NCBI GenBank assembly: GCA_025462885.1
Contig: JAOAPN010000009.1
Span: 1-64,000, forward strand
From: Acidobacteriaceae bacterium
GTDB lineage: Bacteria > Acidobacteriota > Terriglobia > Terriglobales > Acidobacteriaceae
Reading direction: 5' to 3'
DNA length: 64,000 bases
The translations under genes and the position numbers were made by a program. Below, piece by piece: positions 7,158-15,309 of this stretch. Each line of letters opens with the position of its first letter. Position 1 is the stretch's first letter. The notes under the pieces were generated by a model. It worked only from the letters and a program-made list of their open reading frames with translations. It was not told the DNA's origin and ran no database searches.

Positions 7158-9932
7158 ATGCTGCTGAAGAAATTGCTTCTTGCTTTCTACGCTGTTTCTA
7201 TTCTCTTCACCTTTGCGCTCATCGGCTGCGGGGACAGTTCGTCCACGCCGACAATCACTTCTCTGTCTCCAGCCAGCGTCAATGCCGGATCGTCAGCGTT
7301 CACGTTGACCGTCACCGGGACGGGTTTCTCCAGCGGAGCAGCGGTTCAGTGGAACGGAAGCGCCCGCAGCACGACCGTGGTAAGCGCGACGCAGGTAACA
7401 GCCAGCATTCCGGCGACCGATGTAGCAAGCGCAGGTACAGCCCAGGTAACGGTATTGAGCAAGGGCAAGACCTCGACGGCATCATCCTTCACGATCAACG
7501 CACCCGTTAATCCAAATCCAGTGCCAGCGGTTTCCTCACTAAGCCCGGTAGCTGCAGTAGCAGGCGGTGCGGCGTTCACTCTTACGGTGAACGGCAGCAA
7601 CTTCGTCTCCGGTGCGACAGTGCAGTGGGATGGCGCCGCCCGGACAACCTCGTTTGTAAGCTCGACCCAGTTGACCGCAAGCATCACAGCGGCAGATATC
7701 GCGTCTGCTGGTTCCAAAGCAGTGACAGTAGTTAACCCTTCACCTGGGGGGGGCGCATCGAACGCGGTCGCCTTCACTATCACCAGCCCTCCCCCAACGC
7801 TCTCCACACTGTCGCCTGCAATAGCGACAGCAGGTGGAGCAGCTTTCACGCTCACGGTGAACGGATCAGGCTTTCTTGCAGGAGCCGCCGTTGCCTGGAA
7901 CGGATCGACAAGGCCAACGACAGTCGTCAGCGCAACCCAACTCACTTCTTCCATTACCGCTGCGGACATTGCTACGACCGGAACCGCTCAGGTAGACGTC
8001 GTACAGGGCAGCCTGCGCTCTACAAATCAGTTGAGCTTTACGATCAACGCAGCTCCGCCGACGCTTACATCTCTCTCGCCCAATACGATTGCTGCAGGCA
8101 ACGCAGGGTTTGACCTCACGGTGAATGGAGCCGGATTTACCAACTCCGCGCAGGTGGCCTGGAACGGCACACCTCTCACGACAACCTTTGTCAGCGCTAT
8201 ACAGTTGAAGGCTGCGGTGCCGGCTGCCAACGTGGCCTCGACTGGAAGCGCGAAGATTGATGTCGTGCAGGGCGGTGTTCACACATCTACACAGCAGACC
8301 TTCACGGTGACAGCAGCCCAACCTGTGATTTCAGGTATTTCTCCGACGAGCATGCTGGTGAATGCAGCGGCCTTCACGATGACGGTAAATGGGACAGGAT
8401 TTACGTCGAACTCCGTCGTGCAATGGGGCGGTTCAGCGTTGGTGACCCATGTGCAAAGTAGCACGGTGTTGAACGCGGACATTCCCGCAGCCGATCTCAC
8501 CACGGCTGGCACCTTCCAGATCACCGTGTCAAATCCTGCAGCCGACGGTGGCACGTCCCAGCCGGTGAACTTCACCGTGGCACAACCGGTAACAGGCAAG
8601 ATCGTGCAGCTCGTCTCTACGAGTTATTTGTCTGGAGGAATCGCAAACAACACGAGCCAAGGCCAGACGGTAAGCCAGGATGGGCGGTATGTAGGATTCG
8701 CTTCAGCAGCAACCGACATCGTCGCCAATGATATAGACGGTGAATACAGCGGCTTTTTGCGCGATACCTGTGTAGGCTCCACGGCACCGGCCGGATGCAC
8801 GCCGAGCAACATCATGGTGTCTCAACCTGGTGCATTTACGACCGGAAGCGGAGCCGCAAATTTAGTGATGGTCAGCAGCAGCGGACGGTATGTAGGTTTT
8901 GACACACAAGGCCAGTACAAGATCGACATATACGATAGCTGCTTTGGCGCCACGATGTCTTGCACCCCGGGGATCACACAGGTTCAGGAGCCATTTCCGG
9001 GAGTGTCCGGTTCGTATTCGTACAGTACCGGTTTGCCCTCGCGCATGAGCCCTGATGGGCGATATATGTTCTACCCTGTGGCTTATATCGATACGGATAA
9101 CACCGGGACCACAGCACTGGCCGTAAAGGACACCTGCTTTGGTGCTTCCACAGGTTGCACTCCCAGTGTTAGGCGCGTAGCGACAGGCAAAGGAACAACT
9201 CCACCCAAACAACCATTCCAGTCGGACGTCAGCGAGGGTGGGCGTTATGTGCTGTTCCGCGCCTATCTCACTGCCGTGGATCCTGCACTGACATCCGACG
9301 GTGATGTGCTCCATATCTGGCTGCAGGACACCTGCATCGGTGCCCCTGTGGGATGCACGGAGAGTTACACCCTGGTTGATGTACGTGCCGATGGCACACC
9401 CAGCGAGAGGAACCAGGCCAATGATTCCATCGCGAGTAAAGAGCCTTCCTTCAGCCGTGATGGCAGATATGTGGTATTCAGCACAACGGACAAGAACATG
9501 ATTGCAGGACGAACCATCAACAACGGATCGCAGGTATACCTCCGCGACAGCTGCATTGGAGCGCCTGCGGGCTGTACTTCCTCCACCATCCTGATTTCGG
9601 AGTGGCCCGATATGGCTACTTCCGCCAGCAGGGCATATGTGGGATGGCGCAGCGTGAGCGAACATGGCCGCTATGTTGCTTTCATGCATCAGGGAGATCA
9701 GATCGGGAACTTCTATGCCCCCAATATCTTCGTGCGCGATACCTGCATCGGGGCGCCTGCGAGCTGCACTCCTTCCACCAGTATGGCGAGCAGCGACCCG
9801 GATGGCATCAATCCGGCCACAAGTAAGGACTACAGAGACCCATCCATCAGCTCGGATGGCCACTATGTAGTGTTCAGTAGCCCTCAGGTCGCAAATGGCG
9901 GACAGATTTTCCTGGCGTTGACCGGGTACTGA
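7158..9932 (+). CDS. lipoprotein with five TIG/IPT domains and a PD40-type beta-propeller
   Basis: 924 aa from the ATG at 7158, which has GGAGG just upstream and begins a lipoprotein signal with lipobox LIGC (Cys24). An upstream in-frame start at 7092 would bury this signal. Residues about 30-475 hold five TIG/IPT immunoglobulin-like repeats, each starting TxxSLSP and containing GxxFxLTVNGxGF and an S-A-T-Q-L-type strand. The C-terminal 440 residues are a WD40-like (PD40) propeller with repeated DGRYV-F strands. Within it is a six-times repeated cysteine loop of the form D-T/S-C-x-G-A...G/S-C-T. Probably an outer-membrane or surface binding protein; ligand unknown. Confidence 0.85.
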   Translation: MLLKKLLLAFYAVSILFTFALIGCGDSSSTPTITSLSPASVNAGSSAFTLTVTGTGFSSGAAVQWNGSARSTTVVSATQVTASIPATDVASAGTAQVTVLSKGKTSTASSFTINAPVNPNPVPAVSSLSPVAAVAGGAAFTLTVNGSNFVSGATVQWDGAARTTSFVSSTQLTASITAADIASAGSKAVTVVNPSPGGGASNAVAFTITSPPPTLSTLSPAIATAGGAAFTLTVNGSGFLAGAAVAWNGSTRPTTVVSATQLTSSITAADIATTGTAQVDVVQGSLRSTNQLSFTINAAPPTLTSLSPNTIAAGNAGFDLTVNGAGFTNSAQVAWNGTPLTTTFVSAIQLKAAVPAANVASTGSAKIDVVQGGVHTSTQQTFTVTAAQPVISGISPTSMLVNAAAFTMTVNGTGFTSNSVVQWGGSALVTHVQSSTVLNADIPAADLTTAGTFQITVSNPAADGGTSQPVNFTVAQPVTGKIVQLVSTSYLSGGIANNTSQGQTVSQDGRYVGFASAATDIVANDIDGEYSGFLRDTCVGSTAPAGCTPSNIMVSQPGAFTTGSGAANLVMVSSSGRYVGFDTQGQYKIDIYDSCFGATMSCTPGITQVQEPFPGVSGSYSYSTGLPSRMSPDGRYMFYPVAYIDTDNTGTTALAVKDTCFGASTGCTPSVRRVATGKGTTPPKQPFQSDVSEGGRYVLFRAYLTAVDPALTSDGDVLHIWLQDTCIGAPVGCTESYTLVDVRADGTPSERNQANDSIASKEPSFSRDGRYVVFSTTDKNMIAGRTINNGSQVYLRDSCIGAPAGCTSSTILISEWPDMATSASRAYVGWRSVSEHGRYVAFMHQGDQIGNFYAPNIFVRDTCIGAPASCTPSTSMASSDPDGINPATSKDYRDPSISSDGHYVVFSSPQVANGGQIFLALTGY

Positions 9933-9995
9933 GTCTGTTGACACGAGAGAGATATCGCAATGAATGAGATTCCTTCTATTTTCTGGAGAAACGTC

Positions 9996-10469
9996 ATGAT
10001 GAAGATGAAACAGTTGATATTGGTAGTCGCGCTGGTGCTGGCTTGCCTGGGTAGCGCGCACGCTCAGGAATTAGATGGCGAGGCGAAGAAGAAGCTGGCC
10101 GTAGCTGGCGCAGCGGTCGGCAAAGCTATTAATGAACATGACATCGCTGCGCTCGAAAAGCTCTGGTCGCCAAAACTGTTGGTCAATAGCCCAAACAATC
10201 ATGTACTGACTCGCGCCGATGTCTTCGATGCGATCAAGCGCGGCCAATTGAATTACGAAGGCGGCTACAAATCCACGATAGAGAAGGTCGAGTTCTATGG
10301 CAGCGTCGCCGTCACGATGGCCGACGAAACTCTGGTCCCCGATTTCGGGCCAGAGAAGGGCAAGACGATCCATCGCCGCAGCACCAACGTCTGGCAATAC
10401 GCCGATGGTACGTGGATGATGATTGTTCGCCAGTCTACGATCTACGACCCGGACGTAAAGCATTACTGA
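9996..10469 (+). CDS. secreted NTF2-like (DUF4440-type) protein
   Basis: 157 aa from the first of two adjacent ATGs at 9996. GGAGAA precedes it and a signal peptide (LILVVALVLACLGSAHAQE) follows; the ATG at 9960 would add a non-signal leader. The mature domain has the NTF2/SnoaL-like fold signature: an N-terminal helix (AINEHDIAALEKLWSPKL), then strands ending in WQYADGTWMMIVRQ. Such domains bind small ligands or act as weak hydrolases or isomerases. No catalytic residues can be assigned. Confidence 0.8.
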   Translation: MMKMKQLILVVALVLACLGSAHAQELDGEAKKKLAVAGAAVGKAINEHDIAALEKLWSPKLLVNSPNNHVLTRADVFDAIKRGQLNYEGGYKSTIEKVEFYGSVAVTMADETLVPDFGPEKGKTIHRRSTNVWQYADGTWMMIVRQSTIYDPDVKHY

Positions 10470-10525
10470 TATAGACCTGTTGCGCTGTGAAATGGCCATA
10501 TTTCAACCCTTACCAGAGGCGATAA

Positions 10526-11044
10526 ATGTCTCGATTGAAGTTAACGCGAATGTTTCTGTGGTTTTCTGTGATTAGCTGGGGCATTGGGCTAGGCGCGAAA
10601 ATATTCGATCTTGTTGTACTGGCAGGTGCCTGGGGATTAGAGGTTCCTTCCTCGCTGGTCTACTATCCCTACGGTCGGCACTGGCCTGTGAACCCGGGGG
10701 GATTTTTCCAACCACTCAGTGCGCTCATCCTGAGCGCGATTCTAGGGGCGCTGATCAGCGGATGGATGACAGAACCGGTTTATAGATTCTGGCTATGGTT
10801 ATCGGTTGCGGCCTTCGTCGCAATATGGATTGCAACACCAACCCTGTTCTGTCCTCTCATTACGGAGCTTTACCGCGTGGCGAACGGAAGAGTCACGATG
10901 AGCGATGCCGAGGTGGCGACGCTGGTTCGTCATTGGTTCATCTACGACTGGATAAGGGTAGTGGTGATAGCCGTAGGGTTCCTGGCGTCCATTCGCGCAA
11001 TCAGCATTCCATACCGCGCAAGGGCCACGTCGGGTTCAACGTAA
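10526..11044 (+). CDS. four-helix integral membrane protein, unknown
   Basis: 172 aa with four predicted membrane helices: near residues 8-34, 58-78, 86-108 and 142-160. AGAGGCG lies upstream of the ATG. The layout (an NPGGFFQP stretch before helix 2 and a soluble loop before helix 4) resembles DUF1772-type membrane proteins, but the match is by eye and weak. It sits between the NTF2-like gene and the cupin gene, all on the plus strand with short gaps, so co-expression is plausible. Confidence 0.65.
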   Translation: MSRLKLTRMFLWFSVISWGIGLGAKIFDLVVLAGAWGLEVPSSLVYYPYGRHWPVNPGGFFQPLSALILSAILGALISGWMTEPVYRFWLWLSVAAFVAIWIATPTLFCPLITELYRVANGRVTMSDAEVATLVRHWFIYDWIRVVVIAVGFLASIRAISIPYRARATSGST

Positions 11045-11134
11045 ATGCGGAATCAAGCAAATGACTGGGGACAATGATCGATTGCAATCCGATGCGCTCG
11101 AGATTTGAAAAATGCAAACGATAGGAGAGAAGAA

Positions 11135-11695
11135 ATGGAACGACGATCCTTCGTGAAGCTGGGATTATTATCCGTACCTTCGCTGGCCCTGGGCCAATCT
11201 GCTGAGGTCAACGGTAATGGCCTGTTCGTAAAATCGGGAGCCGATCGCTTTGGTGAAACACATAGCCTGGGTTTCAGTACGATCTCCTTCAAAGTGTCTT
11301 CCACTGATACAGGTGGTGGCATGTTTGCCATGGAACACGACAATCTGGGAAAAGGTGGACCCTACCGTCATGTGCACCCTGCTCAGGACGAATGGCTGTT
11401 TGCCATGGAGGGAGAGTTCCATGTCGAAGTCGGCGAGAACATGGTTACGCTCAAGCCCGGCGATTCGATCCTGATGCCTCGAAAGGTCCCGCACGTCTGG
11501 GCGCAAGTGAGCGACAGGCCTGGCAAGCTCCTGATTGCATTTACGCCCGCAGGCAAGATGGAGGCATTCTTCCGCGATTTCGGAAAGGCGGGTAAGTTGC
11601 CTACCGAATCTGGTGTGCTCAGTAGTTATGGCATCGAGCGCATTGGCCCGCCATTGCAATCAGCCATAGAGGGTTTGATATCTCTTCAAACCTGA
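11135..11695 (+). CDS. exported cupin-domain protein
   Basis: 186 aa from the ATG at 11135, preceded by AGGAGAG; an in-frame TTG at 11105 is rejected. It opens MERRSFVKLGLLSVPSLALG, a short twin-arginine-like signal. The cupin core shows RHVHPAQDEWLFAMEGE (motif 1) and PGDSILMPRKVPHVW (motif 2), including the histidines and glutamate that usually bind metal. Likely a periplasmic metal-binding sensor, isomerase or dioxygenase-like protein; the reaction cannot be read from sequence. Its last codons are part of a duplicated segment (copy at 12796-12945). Confidence 0.85.
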   Translation: MERRSFVKLGLLSVPSLALGQSAEVNGNGLFVKSGADRFGETHSLGFSTISFKVSSTDTGGGMFAMEHDNLGKGGPYRHVHPAQDEWLFAMEGEFHVEVGENMVTLKPGDSILMPRKVPHVWAQVSDRPGKLLIAFTPAGKMEAFFRDFGKAGKLPTESGVLSSYGIERIGPPLQSAIEGLISLQT

Positions 11696-11727
11696 TCATT
11701 TCGTTACAACATGTTCGAGGTTTCAAT

Positions 11728-12780
11728 ATGAAAGACACGTTGAAGAGATCCTCTGCAAGAACGTCGCTTTGTTTCCGCGGAATGAAGTACATATTTGCGA
11801 TTCTTTTCGGGTTGGCGACTACGTTGCCTCTTTGCGCTCAGAGGAAGAACACTGAACCGCTCTTGGTTCTGCCTGAGGCGAAGGGGCATCGGTTAGTCTT
11901 GATCGACCCCAATGCCAAGGTAGTGGTCGGGACGATTTCCGTTCCCGGATGGCCGCATGAGGTCGCCTTCTCCTCCGACGGAAAGATAGCTTATGTTCCT
12001 TCCTATAGCGATGCGATTGTTGGGACGCCGGGCTTAGACGGGCAAACCATCGACGTGGTTGATATGCAGACGCGCGTGGTGAAGAAGACGTGGGATTTGG
12101 GGGAGCCGCTACGTCCTCACAAAGCTATGGTCGAAAAGGATGGGTCACTGTTTGTTTCGACCGAGCTGGCACATTCGATCTCCATTGTGGATACAAAGAC
12201 TGGAAAGATAAGGCGAGAGATTCCGACGGGCGCGATGCAGTCGCACATGTTCGTAGTGACGGCAGACGGCAGAAAGATGTATACAGCAAATCTCAGCGCA
12301 GGAAGCGTGAGTGTTCTGGATGTGCCGTCGTATAGGTGGGTGAAGATCATTCCCGTATCGGAGACGGTGAAGCGGATTGCACTATCCGTTGACGGGAAGA
12401 TGCTCTTCGTAACGGACGGGAGCTCAAAGAGTGTGGTGCTGATCGATACGGCATCAGACAAGGTTCGGCAGAAGATTGCGGTAGGCGGAGTTCCATTTGC
12501 GGCGTATCCATCTCCGGACGGGAAATGGCTGCTGGTTGGGGAGGATAGCGGGTCCAAGGGAAAGCTGGAAGTTGTGGACCTGAAAGATCTGACAGTAAAG
12601 AAAAGCTACGATGTGGACCGGTTGCCGTATGGCATCCGTGTGGTGGGCAATGAAGCCTTTGTCGCCTGTTATTTGAGCGGCAACGTGGATGTGCTGAACA
12701 TGACAAGCTGGACGATGGAATCACCGATTGTCGGCGTGGCGCATGGGGATGGCATCACCCTCTGGCATGGCATCCCCTAG
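11728..12780 (+). CDS. YVTN-type beta-propeller protein
   Basis: 350 aa. A signal peptide (IFAILFGLATTLPLCAQ) follows an 18-residue leader; an internal ATG (MKYIFAIL) at 11785 is a plausible alternative start. The rest is a seven-bladed propeller of about 40-residue repeats with phrases such as DGKIAYVPSYSDAIV, LAHSISIVDTKTGKIRREIP and SPDGKWLLVGEDSGS. These proteins are usually periplasmic or surface scaffolds for binding. It starts 32 bp after the cupin gene and probably shares its transcript. Confidence 0.85.
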   Translation: MKDTLKRSSARTSLCFRGMKYIFAILFGLATTLPLCAQRKNTEPLLVLPEAKGHRLVLIDPNAKVVVGTISVPGWPHEVAFSSDGKIAYVPSYSDAIVGTPGLDGQTIDVVDMQTRVVKKTWDLGEPLRPHKAMVEKDGSLFVSTELAHSISIVDTKTGKIRREIPTGAMQSHMFVVTADGRKMYTANLSAGSVSVLDVPSYRWVKIIPVSETVKRIALSVDGKMLFVTDGSSKSVVLIDTASDKVRQKIAVGGVPFAAYPSPDGKWLLVGEDSGSKGKLEVVDLKDLTVKKSYDVDRLPYGIRVVGNEAFVACYLSGNVDVLNMTSWTMESPIVGVAHGDGITLWHGIP

Positions 12781-12795
12781 CTTTAAATACCTCGT

Positions 12796-12945
12796 ATTGG
12801 ACCACGATTGAAATCGTAGTTAGCCTTGGGGGATTTGATATCTCTTCAAGCCCAATCATCCGTCATTCCGAAATGTTCGAGGTTTCATATGAGATACACA
12901 GTGAAGAGATCTTCTACAACAACGGTGTTTTGTTTGATAGCTCGT
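12796..12945 (+). pseudogene. decayed duplicate of the cupin-end / YVTN-start junction
   Basis: This stretch aligns with 11640-11775. It starts with a relic of the cupin C-terminus (ATTGGACCACGATTGAAATC then TAG, giving IGPRLKS-stop against IGPPLQS in the intact gene), keeps the linker with GATATCTCTTCAA and TGTTCGAGGTTTCA, and ends with a relic of the YVTN start (MRYTVKRSS against MKDTLKRSS). Homology stops where the mobile-element relic begins. A tandem cupin-YVTN unit probably existed and was cut down by the insertion or a later deletion. Confidence 0.7.
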
Positions 12946-13857
12946 CTACGGAGCCTCTTTTGTTGAGGGATGAGACGTGGTTACAGCCGCTTCCCGTTTT
13001 GTGAAGACGATGTAGATCGGCGTATCTGCCGGCACCGACACCACGATGTGATTGGTGGCGGCCATATTCATGATCTCCGTATCGCCAGCGTTGCCCACGT
13101 TCTGCGCAATACGTTCACGGATGAGGTCATCCTGGGAAAAGGCAGTGCTGGTGTTGTTTCCAACCAACATCGCAGCGACTGATCCAATTCCGGAGGCGGT
13201 GCGCACGAGGAAGTTCTTGCCCGTGTTCTTCCCTGATACCGTCCCTTTGATCGGCCCCAGTTCAAGGCTTGTCCCGATCGCTTCGATCTTTTCCCGGTTT
13301 CCGTCCAACAGCTCAATCTCGTTGAATTTGATACTCAGCGCGCCACTTCGATCAACCTGCTGAAGTTGGCCGTAGACCCGAGCTCCGGCTGGGATCACAA
13401 TGCGATCCCCTAAAGAGTAGGTATATTCGACAACCGCGACGACCGGCGCCGTCACAGCGCTTGAAGCCTGAGTCTCAAGCCTCGCCTGGATCCGAGTCCC
13501 GGGAGTCAGGTTCAACTCTGGAGTGAAGTCAGTACTCGTCGCACCAGATGCAGTACTGGCGTTGGTCTGCTCCGATTTCTTGACGAAGACAAGCGAAGCT
13601 TCTTTCAACAGGTTCTGCGAGCCAGTTGCAGCAGGCTGTGGCTGCGTCTGTATTTCGCCATACGGCCTGGGTTCTTCCCACTGCTGTTGCGTGGATTCGA
13701 AGGGCGGTACCGAGGCCAGCGTTGTGCCGGTTGAGGAAGCCGGGCGCGACGATGTCGGTGTGGGCTGGGTTCCCGTGCTGGCCTTGGTTCGGTTGATATC
13801 GGCCGGTGTGAGCTGTCCAGCGGTGTTGCTCTGGGTGGGATTTCGCACCGTATCCAT
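12946..13857 (-). pseudogene. 5'-truncated TrbI/VirB10-like conjugal transfer protein
   Basis: About 303 aa from the ATG at 13857 (a TTG at 13896 extends the frame). The C-terminal half matches the TrbI/VirB10 beta-barrel: LTPGTRIQARLETQ, VIPAGARVYGQLQQVD, LSIKFNEIELLDG and a terminal VSVPADTPIYIVFTKRE. The N-terminal half is Pro/Thr/Ser-rich linker. The cytoplasmic head and the membrane helix that every functional VirB10-type protein needs are missing, so this is read as a relic of a type IV secretion or conjugation locus. No other transfer gene lies nearby. Confidence 0.7.
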
Positions 13858-13909
13858 CAGAGGCGTAACACACGGCACATTAGAAGTTGCGAACAAGATC
13901 GAACGGAAG

Positions 13910-14923
13910 ATGATGGCGATTCGCGACGAGAACCGTCACCTGGACGTTAAGCAGGAGATCAACTACCGCATGTCGGATCTGATCGATCGCTATTGGACCC
14001 AGTATGGAAGCAAGAAAGCGTCGGCTGACCGCGAGAAATCGATCGTGGAGGGCATCCGAGCTGAACTTGGCCGGATGTTTGTGCGGGAAGTGGACGGCGT
14101 CGCTGTCCAGCGCTGGTACGAAAACCTCACCGGTAAGCGCGGCCTCGCCGACAACACCGCCCAACGTCACTTCAACGTCATGCACCACCTGATGAAGAAG
14201 GCCTCAACGATCTGGTCCAGGGAGACCGGTCTTGACCAGAATCCCGCCGACATGGTCGAGGTGAGGCGCCTCGATGATGCGCGGGAGCGCTTTCTTTCGG
14301 AAGACGAACTCTTCCGATTGAAGAGGGCTCTGGATGAACGCATGCTCCGCAAGGGGACGAAAGACATCAACCAGACGAACCTGAGGATGAGGCTCATCGT
14401 GCTGATCGCCTTATCGACAGGGATGCGCTCAACGGAGATTCACCGGCTCCAGTGGTCCGACGTGATGTACAACCAGGGACTCATTGCGGTACGGACGAAG
14501 CTGAAGGGAGGCAAAGTGCGTTATGTCCCGATGTCGTCGGAGCTGGCCGAAGAGATTCGGCGTTATCCGACGGTGATGGGCCAGGAGCGCATCTTTCCAC
14601 CCAAGGGGGGACCGAAGAGTAAGCGGCAGCGACTGGAAGGCAGTTTTGAGGGTCTGCTCAAGCGAGCACACATTCGGGACTTCCGGTTCCACGACCTGCG
14701 CCACACCTTCGCATCCTGGTACATGATGAACGGCGGCGATCTCTACGAGCTGGCGAAGCTTCTGGGTCACGCCAACATCAAGATGACCGAGCGGTACGCC
14801 AAGCTCGGAAAGGCCCATATCAGCAAGACCGGCGACACGGCGAAGCTGATCTGGACCCTGTTGGAGAAGAAGCCGGTGCAGCATGCTGGGCAACCGGAAA
14901 AGAAGACGGCGCACACCGCGTGA
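13910..14923 (+). CDS. tyrosine recombinase / phage-type integrase, probably N-terminally truncated
   Basis: 337 aa from the ATG at 13910. A SAM-like core-binding domain (RMSDLIDRYWTQYGSKKAS onward) is followed by the catalytic domain with Arg in STGMRSTEIHRLQW, the HDLRHTFASW box and LLGHANIKMTERYAKL carrying the nucleophile Tyr. The catalytic set looks complete. The open frame continues upstream as THGTLEVANKIERKMMAI, which looks like the end of an arm-binding domain whose beginning is lost against the truncated trbI gene. It ends 72 bp from tRNA-Phe, the usual place for a tRNA-targeting integrase. Confidence 0.88.
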   Translation: MMAIRDENRHLDVKQEINYRMSDLIDRYWTQYGSKKASADREKSIVEGIRAELGRMFVREVDGVAVQRWYENLTGKRGLADNTAQRHFNVMHHLMKKASTIWSRETGLDQNPADMVEVRRLDDARERFLSEDELFRLKRALDERMLRKGTKDINQTNLRMRLIVLIALSTGMRSTEIHRLQWSDVMYNQGLIAVRTKLKGGKVRYVPMSSELAEEIRRYPTVMGQERIFPPKGGPKSKRQRLEGSFEGLLKRAHIRDFRFHDLRHTFASWYMMNGGDLYELAKLLGHANIKMTERYAKLGKAHISKTGDTAKLIWTLLEKKPVQHAGQPEKKTAHTA

Positions 14924-14995
14924 CGTGCGATGTACGCCTAATGTACGTTAAGGTAAAACAGCAGTTCTTTGGAAACCGCTAAGTCTTTTAGAATG

Positions 14996-15070
14996 TGGTG
15001 GCCAGAGACGGGATCGAACCGCCGACGCCGGCCTTTTCAGGGCCGCGCTCTACCACTGAGCTATCTGGCC
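14996..15070 (-). tRNA. tRNA-Phe (anticodon GAA)
   Basis: Reverse strand folds as a full cloverleaf: acceptor GGCCAGA/TCTGGCC, D-arm GCTCAGTGGTAGAGC, anticodon stem CGGCC/GGCCG with loop CTGAAAA, T-arm GGCGG-TTCGATC-CCGTC, and an encoded CCA at the 3' end (14996-14998). The 3' end faces the integrase gene. Confidence 0.97.
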
Positions 15071-15309
15071 TTGGCATCCAACGCGCCATATCGGGGTATC
15101 GCCAAGAACGCCCGGGCGCAACTACTGCAACAACGCCTGCCCTACCGGACTGTCTCTCAGGGATGGATCTACGAGATCTACTAGAGAAGGGAACCAGCAA
15201 CTCAAACGCTTCCCAAGTATAGCAATCCCGAGCCACATCGCCAACTCGCCTCGCCGGCATGCACCCCTGCGGTATCCTGTTCCTCACTCCGCAACTAAAA
15301 AGGAAGCCC

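Larger units (their letters stand above)
12946..14995. mobile_element. relic of an integrative (conjugative) element next to tRNA-Phe
   Basis: The truncated trbI-like gene and the integrase stand head-to-head with their 5' ends about 50 bp apart, both missing N-terminal parts, and the integrase abuts the 3' end of tRNA-Phe. This fits an element that integrated at the tRNA and then lost its middle by one deletion. I looked for a second copy of the tRNA 3' end near 12781-12960 as an attachment site and did not see one, so the left boundary is uncertain. Confidence 0.55.

Noticed and set aside
6853-7167. 104-codon frame before the TIG lipoprotein
   Set aside because: No ribosome-binding site, odd composition, and it overlaps the start of the lipoprotein gene in another frame.
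8862-10061. 399-codon minus-strand frame
   Set aside because: Antisense to the TIG/PD40 lipoprotein, whose domains and lipobox are convincing; the antisense protein shows no fold signature.
12781-12960. Left attachment site of the tRNA-Phe element
   Set aside because: I compared this region with the tRNA 3' end (GGCCAGAGACGGGATCG on the plus strand) and found no copy.
13523-13909. Upstream part of the long open frame leading into the integrase
   Set aside because: Most of it is antisense to the trbI-like relic and has Val/Cys/Ser-rich composition unlike an integrase; only the last 15 or so codons (THGTLEVANKIERK) look like integrase.
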